Below are positions 35,524 to 44,650 of a stretch of DNA of 64,000 nt, piece by piece. The DNA is from Nocardia pseudobrasiliensis NBRC 108224 (GTDB lineage: Bacteria > Actinomycetota > Actinomycetes > Mycobacteriales > Mycobacteriaceae). The stretch is from assembly GCF_001613105.1 (NCBI RefSeq), contig NZ_BDBS01000033.1, positions 1-64,000 of the forward strand. The letters run 5' to 3'. Under the pieces are notes generated by a model that did not search any database, had not been told where the DNA came from, and saw only the letters and a list, made by a program, of their open reading frames with translations. A program made the translations under genes and the position numbers. Every line of letters starts with the position of its first letter. The stretch's first letter is position 1.

Positions 35524-36611
35524 CGGCCCGGACCCGGCGCGCGATGGTGGCGCTGGCCGCCTCGGCCGCGGTGCTGCTGGCCTCCGGCTGCGGGCTGACC
35601 GTGGAGAAACTGCCGCTGCCCAAGCCGGGCGTGAGCGGCGATACCTACACGGTGCACGCGGTATTCGCCAATGCGCTGAATCTGCCCGATCAGGCCAAGG
35701 TCAAGATCGGCGGTTCGGATGTCGGCGTGGTCAGTCACATCGAGACCAAGAACTTCCAGGCGATCGTCGATCTGACCATCCGCAAGGACATCGAACTGCC
35801 CAAGGACGCGACCGCCGAGCTGCGCCAGGCGACCCCGCTCGGCGACGTCTTCGTCGCGGTGTCCAAACCCAAATCCGAACCGGGTGCGCCGCTGCTGAGG
35901 ACCGGCGACACCATCGCGATCGACAAGACATCGGCCGGCGCCACGGTCGAGGAACTGCTGCTGTCGATCTCGATGCTGTTCAACGGCGGCGGCGTCGCGG
36001 CGCTGGGCAAGCTGACCTCGGAACTGGACGCGGTGGTCGGCGGGCGGCCCGATCAGCTGGCCGATCTGATCAAGCAGATGACCAGCGTCACCGGAACCCT
36101 GCACGCCAACAGCGATCGCATCGACAGCACGCTCACCGGATTCAGCGCACTGGCCGACACCATCGAGTCCAGGCACAGGGAGCTCGGCCAGGTGGCCGAC
36201 ACGCTGCCCGGCATGATCGGCGCGATCTCGGAGAACAACAAGCAGATCGGCGATCTGCTGACCAAGGTGTCCACCGCGAGCAATGCCCTGGGCGACTACT
36301 CCGAGACCACTGGATCGCAGCTTGCCGGACTACTCGACAATCTGCACAAGCTGATGGACGCGTTGGCGCGCACGCAGGACACGCTCGGCCCGGCACTGGA
36401 CGCGATCCACGAGATCCGGCCCGGCGTCGACGCCTCGACCAAGGGCAGCACCCTCGCCGTCGCGGCGACGCTGACCCAGCTCGACATCAGCGCGCTCACC
36501 GATCCGGCTCACGGCAAGTTCTTCGACCTGCGCGATGTGCAGGATTTGAACGGCAGCCTCATCCAGGTGTTGCAGATCGTCTACAGCCGCGTGACGGGAG
36601 GCCACCGATGA
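35520..36611 (+). CDS. mceE: Mce family lipoprotein MceE
   Basis: 363 residues. Lipobox LASGC, followed by the classic LprK/LprN start EKLPLPKPG and an MCE domain (LNLPDQAKVKIGGSDVGVV). The lipid-anchored subunit of Mce complexes. ATGA overlaps on both sides. Confidence 0.92.
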   Translation: MTARTRRAMVALAASAAVLLASGCGLTVEKLPLPKPGVSGDTYTVHAVFANALNLPDQAKVKIGGSDVGVVSHIETKNFQAIVDLTIRKDIELPKDATAELRQATPLGDVFVAVSKPKSEPGAPLLRTGDTIAIDKTSAGATVEELLLSISMLFNGGGVAALGKLTSELDAVVGGRPDQLADLIKQMTSVTGTLHANSDRIDSTLTGFSALADTIESRHRELGQVADTLPGMIGAISENNKQIGDLLTKVSTASNALGDYSETTGSQLAGLLDNLHKLMDALARTQDTLGPALDAIHEIRPGVDASTKGSTLAVAATLTQLDISALTDPAHGKFFDLRDVQDLNGSLIQVLQIVYSRVTGGHR

Positions 36612-37777
36612 GCTGGTTCGGACGGCACAAGATGCTGCTGTCGAATCTGGGTCTGGTCCTCGCCCTCGTCATCGGCGCGACCTATCTCGCGGTGAGCGTG
36701 ATGCGCGTCAATCCGCTGCGCCAGACCTATACCGTCACGGTGAATCTCGACCGGTCCGGCGGTCTGCAGCCGGGTAACGACGTGACCCTGCGCGGGTACC
36801 GGGTGGGTAAGGTCAATTCGATCAAACTCGTCGATCGGGGCGCCGCGATCGCGGCCGAGGCCGAAATCGACAGCCGCTACCGGATTCCCAGCGACACCAC
36901 GGTCGCCGTGCAGGCGCTGTCCGGCGCCGGTGAGCAGTACATCGACTTCCGGCCCGAGACCGACAGCGGTCCCTATCTGGCCAACGGCGCGGTGGTCACC
37001 TTCGATCCGCAGAAGGTGCATACGCCCACGCCGGTGTGGTCGGTGCTCGACAATTCGAGCGCGTTCTTCACCCAGATCGATCCGGAGCGGTTCAACGTCA
37101 TCCTCACCAATCTGGATACCGCGCTCAGCGGTGGTCCGGATCAGTTGCGGCACATGATCGATGCGCTGAGCCTGGTGACCGCGGGTCTGGACAATCTGCT
37201 GCCGCAGACCGCCAACCTGTTGGCGAATCTGCGCACCATCGCGGCGACCACGTCGAACGCGCAGCCCGATCTCGCCACGCTGACCCGTAATTCGGGGATG
37301 CTGCTCAATCAGTTCAACAATGCCAACGACGAACTGAAGACGGTGCTCGACCGCGCGCCCGCGCAGATGCAGCAGCTCGGCGCGGTACTGGACAAGACCA
37401 ATGATCCGATCACGGGTCTGGCCAACAACTTCGTGGCCATGACCCGCGCGGCGCAGCTGCGCCTGCCCGCGCTGCGCGCGCTGTTCCCGGCGCTGGTGGT
37501 GGGCAGTTCGGCGGCCGGCGTGCCCGCGCACGACGGCGAGTTCTATACGATCACCGATATCTGGCCCCGGCCGTTCTGCGATTACGCCACCAAACACAAT
37601 CCGCCCTATGTGGTTCAGGACGGCACGATGCCGCGCTGGAACTACTGCACGAATCCGCCGCCGGACCAGCAGATCCGCGGTTCGTCGAATGCGCCGCGGC
37701 CCGATGTGCCCAACAACGGCGCCCAGATGCCGGCAGGTGCCGATCCGAACGAGCGGACCCTGCCCCCGGTGCGGTGA
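36608..37777 (+). CDS. mceF: Mce family protein MceF
   Basis: 389 residues. N-terminal helix (about 9-31), MCE domain with LDRSGGLQPGNDVTLRGYRVGKVNSI, helical region, and a Cys-bearing C-terminal segment rich in Pro. Last of the six canonical mce genes. Confidence 0.92.
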   Translation: MSWFGRHKMLLSNLGLVLALVIGATYLAVSVMRVNPLRQTYTVTVNLDRSGGLQPGNDVTLRGYRVGKVNSIKLVDRGAAIAAEAEIDSRYRIPSDTTVAVQALSGAGEQYIDFRPETDSGPYLANGAVVTFDPQKVHTPTPVWSVLDNSSAFFTQIDPERFNVILTNLDTALSGGPDQLRHMIDALSLVTAGLDNLLPQTANLLANLRTIAATTSNAQPDLATLTRNSGMLLNQFNNANDELKTVLDRAPAQMQQLGAVLDKTNDPITGLANNFVAMTRAAQLRLPALRALFPALVVGSSAAGVPAHDGEFYTITDIWPRPFCDYATKHNPPYVVQDGTMPRWNYCTNPPPDQQIRGSSNAPRPDVPNNGAQMPAGADPNERTLPPVR

Positions 37778-37911
37778 GTGTGTGCCCCCGCGGCGGAAAC
37801 AACGCCGGGGCGGGCATACTCGCCGAGTGAACCCGTCGGCCCGGATCCTTCCGGGTTGATCCGGCTACACGGTGTGCCACGCGGCGCGCCGGGAAGGTGA
37901 CAGATCAGTTC

Positions 37912-38661
37912 ATGTCCGATGACGACGCTGCCAAGGAAAAACCGAAGACCGAAGCCGAGGAGCCGACGGTGAAGGTCGAGACCGCTCCCTCGACCCAGGC
38001 CGAGGCGAAATCCGAAGCCGAGCCGTCCGACGGCAAACGGTCGGGTTCGCTGCTGCCCATCGCGGGGGCCTTCACCGCGGGGGTGCTGCTGGTCGCCGCG
38101 GTCACCGCGATCGTGGTGTTCTGGAAGCAGGCCGACGATCGCGGAAACGAGCTGGACACCCGTGATTCGGCGACACGGGCCGCCTGTGATTTCGGCAAGG
38201 CCGTGGGCAGTTACGACGCGAAGAATCTCGACTCGTACTTCAAAACGGTCAACGACATGTCGACCGGTGAGTGGGCGCAGTTCTTCAGCGGTGCGACCGA
38301 CGCCCTCAAACAGGCGATGGTCAGTGTGCAGGCGCGTTCCAAGATCGACGAGATCCATTGCGCCTGGGAGTCGGGTAACGACAGCGAGGCGAATGTGGTC
38401 GTGATGATCACGCAGGAGCAGACCAACGCCGCTGTTCCGCAACCGGACAAGATCACCCTGCCGGGCGTTGCCCATATGCAGTACAAGGACGGCAAGTGGC
38501 TGGTCGCCAAGTTCGACTCGCCGGTGACCAAGGGTATGGGCGGCGGCCAGGCGGCCCCGGGCGCTCCGGCGGCTCCGGGCGCGCCCGGTGACGGTCAGCC
38601 CGCCACCCCGCAGGGCAATCCGGCCCCGGCGCCGAGCGGCTCTCCGAAGCCCGGGCAGTAG
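37912..38661 (+). CDS. Mce-associated membrane protein
   Basis: 249 residues from ATG 37912 (GTG 37897 is an alternative). Acidic/Lys N-terminal tail, one membrane helix (about residues 43-68), an extracytoplasmic domain like those of Mas proteins encoded after mce operons (DSATRAACDFGKAVGSYDAKN), and a Pro/Gly/Ala-rich tail. Mas proteins stabilise or assist the Mce complex. 134 bp after mceF; the hairpin CCCGGA/TCCGGG near 37843-37858 may attenuate read-through. Confidence 0.85.
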   Translation: MSDDDAAKEKPKTEAEEPTVKVETAPSTQAEAKSEAEPSDGKRSGSLLPIAGAFTAGVLLVAAVTAIVVFWKQADDRGNELDTRDSATRAACDFGKAVGSYDAKNLDSYFKTVNDMSTGEWAQFFSGATDALKQAMVSVQARSKIDEIHCAWESGNDSEANVVVMITQEQTNAAVPQPDKITLPGVAHMQYKDGKWLVAKFDSPVTKGMGGGQAAPGAPAAPGAPGDGQPATPQGNPAPAPSGSPKPGQ

Positions 38662-38677
38662 TTCCGTACCACCGAAC

Positions 38678-38715
38678 GCCTCCGGCTGTGGGCGGGTGAC
38701 ACCACAGCCGGAGGC
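38678..38715. terminator. Terminator of the mce operon
   Basis: A perfect 14-bp stem (38678-38691 with 38702-38715) and a 10-nt loop, 17 bp after the Mas-like stop and 24 bp before the stop of the convergent RNase H gene. Serves both. Confidence 0.85.
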
Positions 38716-38738
38716 TCTCGGGGTGGACCGGAGTCGGA

Positions 38739-39338
38739 TCAGAACAGCGTGAGGGTTTCGGCCGGGGCCGGAATCGTCTCGGTCACGGGCGCAACCTTTT
38801 TCGCCTTCGGAGCCGGGGTGACCATCTCCAGCGCGGTCGGCGCGGCGGTGTCGACGATCGATAACGGCGGCAGATCGCTCGTGCCGGTGGGCAGGGCGGC
38901 CGGATCCGCCGCGGCGGCGCGGGCGGCCGTACCGGCAAGCTTGTCGGCCTGTTCGTTGAAGTAGTTGCCGACATGGCCACGCACCCAGCGGAATCGGACC
39001 GGGCCGGGGCGGGTGGCGATGGAATGATCGATGTGCTGGACCAATTCGGCGTTCTTCACCGGGCCGCCCGCGGCGGTGCGCCAGCCGTTGAGCCGCCAGC
39101 TCGACAGCCATTCGGAGGCGCATTTGATCGCGTAGAGCGAATCGCTCTCGATGAGCAGGGGTTCGGATCCGGGATGGGCGACGATGGCCTCCAGTACCGC
39201 GCGCAATTCGGCGATCTGATTGGTGCCCGCGGCCGCTCCGCCGCTGCCCGACGCGCCGCCCTCATGGTTGACCCACGCCCAGCCGATGGCGCCACCGGGA
39301 TTGCGGAGGCAGGAACCGTCGGTGCTCACGATGATCAT
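38739..39338 (-). CDS. rnhA: Ribonuclease HI-like protein
   Basis: 199 residues from ATG 39338. RNase H fold (about 1-137): Asp7 in STDGSC, Glu in AELRAVLEAI, Asp in IESDSLYAI, His in WVRGHVGN and Asp in NEQADKLA complete the metal site. Residues 138-199 are a Pro/Ala-rich tail of unknown role. Cleaves RNA in RNA/DNA hybrids. Confidence 0.9.
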   Translation of the reverse strand: MIIVSTDGSCLRNPGGAIGWAWVNHEGGASGSGGAAAGTNQIAELRAVLEAIVAHPGSEPLLIESDSLYAIKCASEWLSSWRLNGWRTAAGGPVKNAELVQHIDHSIATRPGPVRFRWVRGHVGNYFNEQADKLAGTAARAAAADPAALPTGTSDLPPLSIVDTAAPTALEMVTPAPKAKKVAPVTETIPAPAETLTLF

Positions 39339-39349
39339 GGTGGCCTACC

Positions 39350-39865
39350 CTACGCAATCCGACCGACAAGGTCGGTCCCGTGAAATTCCTCGATCTCTCT
39401 CCGCAATTGCGCCTCACTCCGCCGGACGACGGAGGTGACGGCCGCATCGATCATCCCGGTGCACATCCTGGCCACCAGCCCGCGCGGGGGCCGGTAGTCG
39501 ACCTCGCAGGCGAGGACCGACCGACCGGGGCCGAGCGGGTCGAACCGCAGGGTGAGCGTGCCGAGCGCCGCGACCGGCCCATCGGACCGCGCAGGCGCCA
39601 CCTTCCCCGGCCGGCGCCTGCGCAGTGTGTATCCGATCACCACGTTGCGGCGGTACTCGGAAATCTCACATTCGACCGTGGTGCGCCACAACCCGATCCG
39701 AACGGCGGCGGCATACACGGCACCCGGCCCGTGGCCGGAGTCGCCGACCGGTTCGAATGCGGTGACGCCGAACATCCAGTCCGGCACGAACAGGTGGTTG
39801 TCCGTGTACGTGAACGCGACCTCCACCGGAGCCCCGACGTCGCTCGCGTACCTGATGTGGCCCAT
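39350..39865 (-). CDS. SRPBCC family protein
   Basis: 171 residues from ATG 39865. START/polyketide-cyclase fold: N-terminal strand HIRYASDVGAPVEVAFTYTDNH, a C-terminal long helix with VTSVVRRSEAQLRREIEEF. These small proteins bind hydrophobic ligands. Eleven bp separate it from rnhA, so the two may be co-transcribed. TGTAGTAC (minus strand, about 39899-39906) lies upstream. Confidence 0.82.
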   Translation of the reverse strand: MGHIRYASDVGAPVEVAFTYTDNHLFVPDWMFGVTAFEPVGDSGHGPGAVYAAAVRIGLWRTTVECEISEYRRNVVIGYTLRRRRPGKVAPARSDGPVAALGTLTLRFDPLGPGRSVLACEVDYRPPRGLVARMCTGMIDAAVTSVVRRSEAQLRREIEEFHGTDLVGRIA

Positions 39866-39995
39866 TGGCTTGTTTCCTGTTCCACGGCTGCGGACAAAAG
39901 TACTACAGAAATCCTCTTTATTGAACGGTTACCGGTGAATAACTCGAGGATTCCGGCGTGTCCGGCATATAACGGGCGAACAGGGGTCTATCGGG

Positions 39996-41180
39996 TCAAT
40001 CGTCCAGTTGGTCTACGATATGTTCGGCGATCGGCAGCGCCGAGGTGGCCGCCGGTGAGGGTGCGTTGAGGACGTGGACCGAGCGGTCGGTGCGCTCGAT
40101 CAGGAAGTCGTGCACCAGTGTTCCGTCGCGCGCCACGGCCTGCGCGCGGATCCCGGCCTCGCGCGGGCGTAGATCGGCCAGTGTCAATTCCGGGCAGTAC
40201 CTTCGGCATTCGGCCAGATAACCCCGTTTGAACAGTGAATTGCGCAGTTCCCGCAGTCCGGTTCGGACATTGGCCGCCGCGACTCGGTGAAATCCGCGAT
40301 AGCCCAGCACCTCCCGCGCGTCGCGCGCGTCGATACTGCCCTTGCGATAACCCTCACGCGCCAGACCGAGGACGGCATTGGGTCCGACGGTCAGCTCACC
40401 ATCGATGGTCGGACTCAGATGTACGCCCAGGAACGGCAGCTCCGGATCCGGGATGGGATAGATGAGGGTGTTCACCAACCCTTTGCGCTCGGGCGGCAGC
40501 CGGTAATACTCTCCGCGAAAGGGGACAATACGCAACGAGATTCGCAATCCCGCCAGCCGTGCCACCCGATCGGCCTGCAGCCCGGCGCAGGCCACCAGCC
40601 GTCGCGCCCGCCACGAGCCCGCGGGGCCGGAGACGGTGATCGCATCGGAAGTCTCGGCGATGGCGGTGATCTCGGCCCCGAGCACGATCTCTCCTCCGGC
40701 CGCGCGCACCCGCTCGGCCAGCGCGGCCGTGACGCGGGCGTAGTCGATGATGCCGGTGCTCGGCACGAACAGCGCGCCCACGCCGGTGACGTGCGGTTCC
40801 CGGCGGATCAGTTCGGCGGCGTCGAGCAGTTCGACCTCGACGTCGTTGGCGACCGACCGCTCGTACAGCGCGAGCATCCGATCGTGCTCGACCGAATCGG
40901 TGGCGACCAGCAGCTTCCCGCACACCTCGTACGGAATGCCCTGGGCCGCCGCGAATTCCTTGGTCCACTGCGCGCCCCGGCGGCACATGCGCGCCTTGAG
41001 GCTGCCGGGCGCGTAGTAGATGCCGGAGTGGATGACCCCACTGTTGTGCCCGGTCTGATGGACGGCGAGCCGATCGGCCTTCTCGAGCAGCAGCACGCTC
41101 GCCCCGGGCCGGGTCGTCAGGATCCGGTGGGCGGTGGCGACACCGACGATGCCGCCACCGATCACGCAGTAGTCGTACAC
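39996..41180 (-). CDS. lhgO: L-2-hydroxyglutarate oxidase (LhgO-type FAD enzyme)
   Basis: 394 residues from a GTG at 41180. FAD-binding GxGxxG in VIGGGIVGVATAHRIL, then the LhgO-type sequence HQTGHNSGVIHSGIYYAPGSLKA; the C-terminal part (TLVHDFLIERTDRSVHVLNAPSPAATS) is also characteristic. Oxidises L-2-hydroxyglutarate to 2-oxoglutarate at the membrane. Ten bp after a hypothetical membrane-protein gene. Confidence 0.9.
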   Translation of the reverse strand: MYDYCVIGGGIVGVATAHRILTTRPGASVLLLEKADRLAVHQTGHNSGVIHSGIYYAPGSLKARMCRRGAQWTKEFAAAQGIPYEVCGKLLVATDSVEHDRMLALYERSVANDVEVELLDAAELIRREPHVTGVGALFVPSTGIIDYARVTAALAERVRAAGGEIVLGAEITAIAETSDAITVSGPAGSWRARRLVACAGLQADRVARLAGLRISLRIVPFRGEYYRLPPERKGLVNTLIYPIPDPELPFLGVHLSPTIDGELTVGPNAVLGLAREGYRKGSIDARDAREVLGYRGFHRVAAANVRTGLRELRNSLFKRGYLAECRRYCPELTLADLRPREAGIRAQAVARDGTLVHDFLIERTDRSVHVLNAPSPAATSALPIAEHIVDQLDD

Positions 41181-41190
41181 CCAGGCAGTC

Positions 41191-41829
41191 TCACATACCG
41201 CGACGCGACAACCGCACCGATTGCCCGCCCAGTATCGGATCGGAGAAGGCCACGGTCAGCTCGCCGCGGCGGGTGTCCACCGCGGTGCTGATCCGGGTGA
41301 CACCGGCCGGATCGATCGCGCCCGGCTGCTCGCCGAGTCGCGCCGCCAGCATGGCGGTCACGGCCGACAACACATTGGTGTCGATGGTCATGGTCAGCGA
41401 ATCCGGTTGCGGCCGAGTGACATTCGCGCCCACATAGGTGTCGCCGGGCAGATGGACCCGCATGGCGGGCGGGGCGGTCTGCGGTGCGGTCGCCGTCGAC
41501 GCGGTGGCGGGGACGGGATGTCCGGACGGTGTGCTCGCGGTCGGCCGGTCGAAATGGGCCGTCGGGAGCCACTCACTCTCCGCCACCAGGCCGATCTCGC
41601 CGGAAAACCTTGGTGCGGTGGTGGTTTCATGGGCGTTCGACTCGTGGGCGGGCGTCTCGTCGGTGAGACCCGTACCGGGCAGCGCGATCTGGGTGCCGGG
41701 CATGCGGCCGGTCTCGGCGATCTGGTTCACGACGTAGGTGCCCGCGGCGACGGTCAATCCGATACTGGCCATGCCGGCGGCGACAACGGCGGTGTGCTGG
41801 AGGATGGAGGCGGGTCGTCCTCGCGACAT
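41191..41829 (-). CDS. Hypothetical membrane-anchored protein
   Basis: 212 residues from ATG 41829 (AGGA 9 nt upstream). One N-terminal helix (about 12-35), a Thr/Pro/Ala-rich linker (about 45-115), then a compact C-terminal domain (MRVHLPGDTYVGANVTRPQ to the end). Not recognised. Co-directional with lhgO, 10 bp apart. Confidence 0.6.
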   Translation of the reverse strand: MSRGRPASILQHTAVVAAGMASIGLTVAAGTYVVNQIAETGRMPGTQIALPGTGLTDETPAHESNAHETTTAPRFSGEIGLVAESEWLPTAHFDRPTASTPSGHPVPATASTATAPQTAPPAMRVHLPGDTYVGANVTRPQPDSLTMTIDTNVLSAVTAMLAARLGEQPGAIDPAGVTRISTAVDTRRGELTVAFSDPILGGQSVRLSRRGM

Positions 41830-42244
41830 CGGTGCGTTCCTTTCCCTCTCCCCTGGGGCCCCCTGCAACGCGGACTCGCACCGTTGAAAGTCATACGCGC
41901 GTTCAGATTACTGTGTCGCGAAGTACGGCAGCGGAACGCTGCGATCAAGATCACAATAGGGGGTGGTCGTACGCGCTATCGACAGCGCGCTCTAGAAGAC
42001 AATTGTCACACCCTCGGGTACGCGAATTTCTTTGCGCGTCAGGTGTTTCCGGTGTGGAACGGGTGGGTAAACAATTATCTAGCTGGCGAGCGTCCGCTTC
42101 GACTGCCACTTCCAAACCTCCGGCCAACGGCGTCCGGTCGGCAACAGGCACGGCGCACCCAAAGTTGGCGCTCGCCCGCTCTCGATCTATGGCCGGACGC
42201 CGTGGCGAGGTCGCTTCGCGCATGCGCGGGGCGACCGTCGGCAT
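41830..42244. other. Intergenic region upstream of the hypothetical membrane-protein gene
   Basis: 415 bp with no convincing gene and lower G+C than its neighbours. It contains the palindrome GACAATTGTC (about 41997-42006) and, on the minus strand near 41908-41913, TAATCT that could be a -10 for the downstream gene. Confidence 0.4.
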
Positions 42245-43036
42245 TCAGGCGAATTGTCCTGCGGTACGTCCCGTTCCGGCCGGTCCCGCGAACGCCTGTG
42301 CGATGGTGAGCCATTCGGCCGCATCGGGCCCGTCCGCGACGATCGCCAGATCGCCCGGGTGGCGACGCTGAGTGACCAGCAGGCAGAAATCCAGTGCGGA
42401 CCCCTCGACGCGCTGGTCCGCATCCTCCGGCCCCCAGGTCCAGATCTCCCCGGCCGGTGCGTGCAGTTCGATTCGGAATTCCGCCGCGGGCGGCGTGCGT
42501 CCGTGCACCTGATAGGCGAAATTCCTGGTCCGGATGCCCAGATGGGCGATATTGCGCAGCCGCACGGTGGGGGTTCGGACGACGCCGAGCGCATCGGCCA
42601 CGTCCTGACCGTGCGCCCAGGTCTCCATGAGTCGCGCGCTGACCATCGAGGCCGGACTCATCGGTGGTCCGAACCACGGCAATTTCGCACCGGACGGCAC
42701 CTCGAGCAGGGCCGCCCCGAGCGCCGCGCGGCCGCGACGCCACCGGCTCAGCAGTTCGGGCGGGGGTGTGGCCGCGAGCTGTTCGGCGGCCTCGTCGACG
42801 AAGGTCAGCGCCCGCGGCAGGGCCTCGCGGACCAATTCGCCGAAGGTCTCGGCATCGGTGGCCGACAGCGCCGCGACCTCGTCGGTCCAGGCCAGATGGG
42901 CGATCTGATGGGCGATCGTCCAGCCCTCGGCGGGTGTGGCCCGGGCCCATTCGGACGCCGGCAGCCCCGCGACCAGCGCATCCAGATCCGTGCCTTCGGC
43001 ATCGAGGTCGGCGAGCAACGCCTGCAGATCAACCAC
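42245..43036 (-). CDS. TIGR03084 family DinB-like metal-binding protein
   Basis: 263 residues from GTG 43036. The N-terminal four-helix part resembles mycothiol-dependent DinB/MDMPI enzymes, with GWTIAHQIAHLAWTDEVA (metal-site His residues) and a second MVSARLMETWAHGQDVADAL motif. TIGR03084 proteins are actinobacterial and uncharacterised. On the minus strand TTGCAT, 18 bp, GATGCT, then 6 nt to the GTG suggests a leaderless transcript. Confidence 0.85.
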   Translation of the reverse strand: MVDLQALLADLDAEGTDLDALVAGLPASEWARATPAEGWTIAHQIAHLAWTDEVAALSATDAETFGELVREALPRALTFVDEAAEQLAATPPPELLSRWRRGRAALGAALLEVPSGAKLPWFGPPMSPASMVSARLMETWAHGQDVADALGVVRTPTVRLRNIAHLGIRTRNFAYQVHGRTPPAAEFRIELHAPAGEIWTWGPEDADQRVEGSALDFCLLVTQRRHPGDLAIVADGPDAAEWLTIAQAFAGPAGTGRTAGQFA

Positions 43037-43061
43037 GCGATCAGCATCGCAGGCTCCCCCG

Positions 43062-43085
43062 AAAAAATGCAAGCATGCGTGCTTG
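43062..43085 (-). terminator. Intrinsic terminator of the DUF445 gene
   Basis: CAAGCA (43070-43075) and TGCTTG (43080-43085) form a 6-bp stem with a 4-nt loop; on the minus strand CA and then six T residues follow. A canonical hairpin plus U-tract, right after the TAA, rare in such G+C-rich genomes. Confidence 0.7.
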
Positions 43086-43088
43086 TTA

Positions 43089-44444
43089 TTACCAGCCGAA
43101 CAGCGCCAGATGTACGCCGCCGACCACCAGGCCCAGTACCGCGCCGTGCAGGTAGAGCAGCCACGCGTCCTGTTCGACCGAGGCGTAGAACATCTCCATG
43201 AACTCGCCCGGCGTGAGCTGGCGCAGCTTACGGGTCGCGAAATCGTCTATCTGCCCGGCCTGTTCGAAGGCGAACTCCTCATCGGAGACCAGGCTCGGGG
43301 CCAATCCGACCGCCGCGCCGGCCGCTCCGATCTTGAGATTCTCGAATTGGCGGCGGCCGAAGGCCATTCGCACCATCGAGGTGGTCGGGCCGAGCTGGCG
43401 GTGGATCTCCTCGGAGATCAGATGTTCGACGAGCTGGCGGGTCTTGTCCCCATTGGGCCCGTCGAGCAGTTCGGTGGCCAGATTGGGCAGCGTGAGCACC
43501 TGATAGGCCAGGATGCGGCCCAGATCGGCCGCGGCCTGCGGCTGACGCTTGGCCAGCAGGGCCTGCCGCCACAGATATCGGTAGCGCGGTTGCGGATCGC
43601 CGGGTTCGAACACCATCTTGATGGCGATGACGTTCACGATGACGCCGATCGCGGCCGCCGCGGTCAGCACGACCGCCCAGCCCGGAATCCAGCCCAGCAC
43701 CGGAATGTCGTGGTGCACCTGCATATACAGCGCGAGCAACAGTCCGAACGGCGCGCCCAGCAGACCGATGCGGACCATGAAACGCAGCTCCGGCGCGGCG
43801 ATCGTGGTGGTCAGATCCTTGAGGATCTCCGGATTGGCGCGCAGATACCGGATGACGAAGCTCTTGATATCGATGAGCTGATCGACATTGTCGCCGAGGC
43901 GCTCGAACGCTCGCCGGGTCAGCGCGGGTAATTCGCGCTCGACGCGCTGATAGAGCAGCACCCGCGCCGGGCGCGGCACCGCCCGCCACAGCTCCGGATT
44001 CTCGCGCATCATGATCTCGTCGACGATCGGCTGCACCTGCGGGCGGGCGAGTTCGGCGATGTAGTCCGCGACGCCCTCGAGATCGAGTTCGTGGATGAAA
44101 TCCTTGGGACCGCCGATCCGCATGATGGCCATATCCACGCAGATACTGGCCATCTTCTCGGCGCGGGCGGGGATGAAACCCTGGAAGCCGATCCGCTTAC
44201 CATCCCCGGAGAAGGTCGGCAACACCTGTACGCGCCGGGGGAAGTAGGGGTATAGCACCTGCAGGCCCGGAATCCGGATGCCGCGGAAGTAGATCGGCCA
44301 GAACAGCATCAGCACGCCGGTCCAGTTCGTCAGCCAGCCGGCCAGGGCGCTGAAGATCGGGAAGGTGATCAGATCGACGACGATTTTCGGCTGGCCGGTG
44401 AGGTGTTCCCAGTCGACGAACACCCCGCCGGCGAGAGTCGTCAT
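43089..44444 (-). CDS. DUF445 family membrane protein
   Basis: 451 residues from ATG 44444, preceded by AAGGGGGAA. Hydrophobic N-terminal segment (TFPIFSALAGWLTNWTGVLMLF) typical of DUF445/YheB-like proteins, two further helices near 205-265 and one at the very C-terminus. The Asn/Thr-rich TNW motif is conserved in the family. Function unknown, possibly membrane-stress related. Confidence 0.85.
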   Translation of the reverse strand: MTTLAGGVFVDWEHLTGQPKIVVDLITFPIFSALAGWLTNWTGVLMLFWPIYFRGIRIPGLQVLYPYFPRRVQVLPTFSGDGKRIGFQGFIPARAEKMASICVDMAIMRIGGPKDFIHELDLEGVADYIAELARPQVQPIVDEIMMRENPELWRAVPRPARVLLYQRVERELPALTRRAFERLGDNVDQLIDIKSFVIRYLRANPEILKDLTTTIAAPELRFMVRIGLLGAPFGLLLALYMQVHHDIPVLGWIPGWAVVLTAAAAIGVIVNVIAIKMVFEPGDPQPRYRYLWRQALLAKRQPQAAADLGRILAYQVLTLPNLATELLDGPNGDKTRQLVEHLISEEIHRQLGPTTSMVRMAFGRRQFENLKIGAAGAAVGLAPSLVSDEEFAFEQAGQIDDFATRKLRQLTPGEFMEMFYASVEQDAWLLYLHGAVLGLVVGGVHLALFGW

Positions 44445-44605
44445 CGTGGGATTCCCCCTTGCTCCGAACCGGGACATGAGATGTCGGATGCCAACATTCT
44501 CATCGGTCCGGATCGAGTGTCAATCGAGTGGGTAGCGCCGTTTTCACCGGCCGTTCGCCGTTCGGCAAATCGGATTCGGCGCACGGCTCGCGCATCCGAG
44601 AATAC

Positions 44606-44619
44606 TGGTCGATCGACCA
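44606..44619. promoter_or_regulatory. Perfect 14-bp palindrome upstream of the phosphoesterase gene
   Basis: TGGTCGATCGACCA, 31 bp before the ATG at 44651, in the 206-bp divergent gap with the DUF445 gene. TetR-type operators have this form; no regulator is adjacent. Confidence 0.5.
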
Positions 44620-44650
44620 ATCTGGTTCGGCGCGAGTAGGGAGCACGGAT

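Noticed and set aside
41951..42244. Possible 97-residue gene on the minus strand
   Set aside because: Low-G+C stretch with poor codon bias for this genome and no motif; treated as intergenic.
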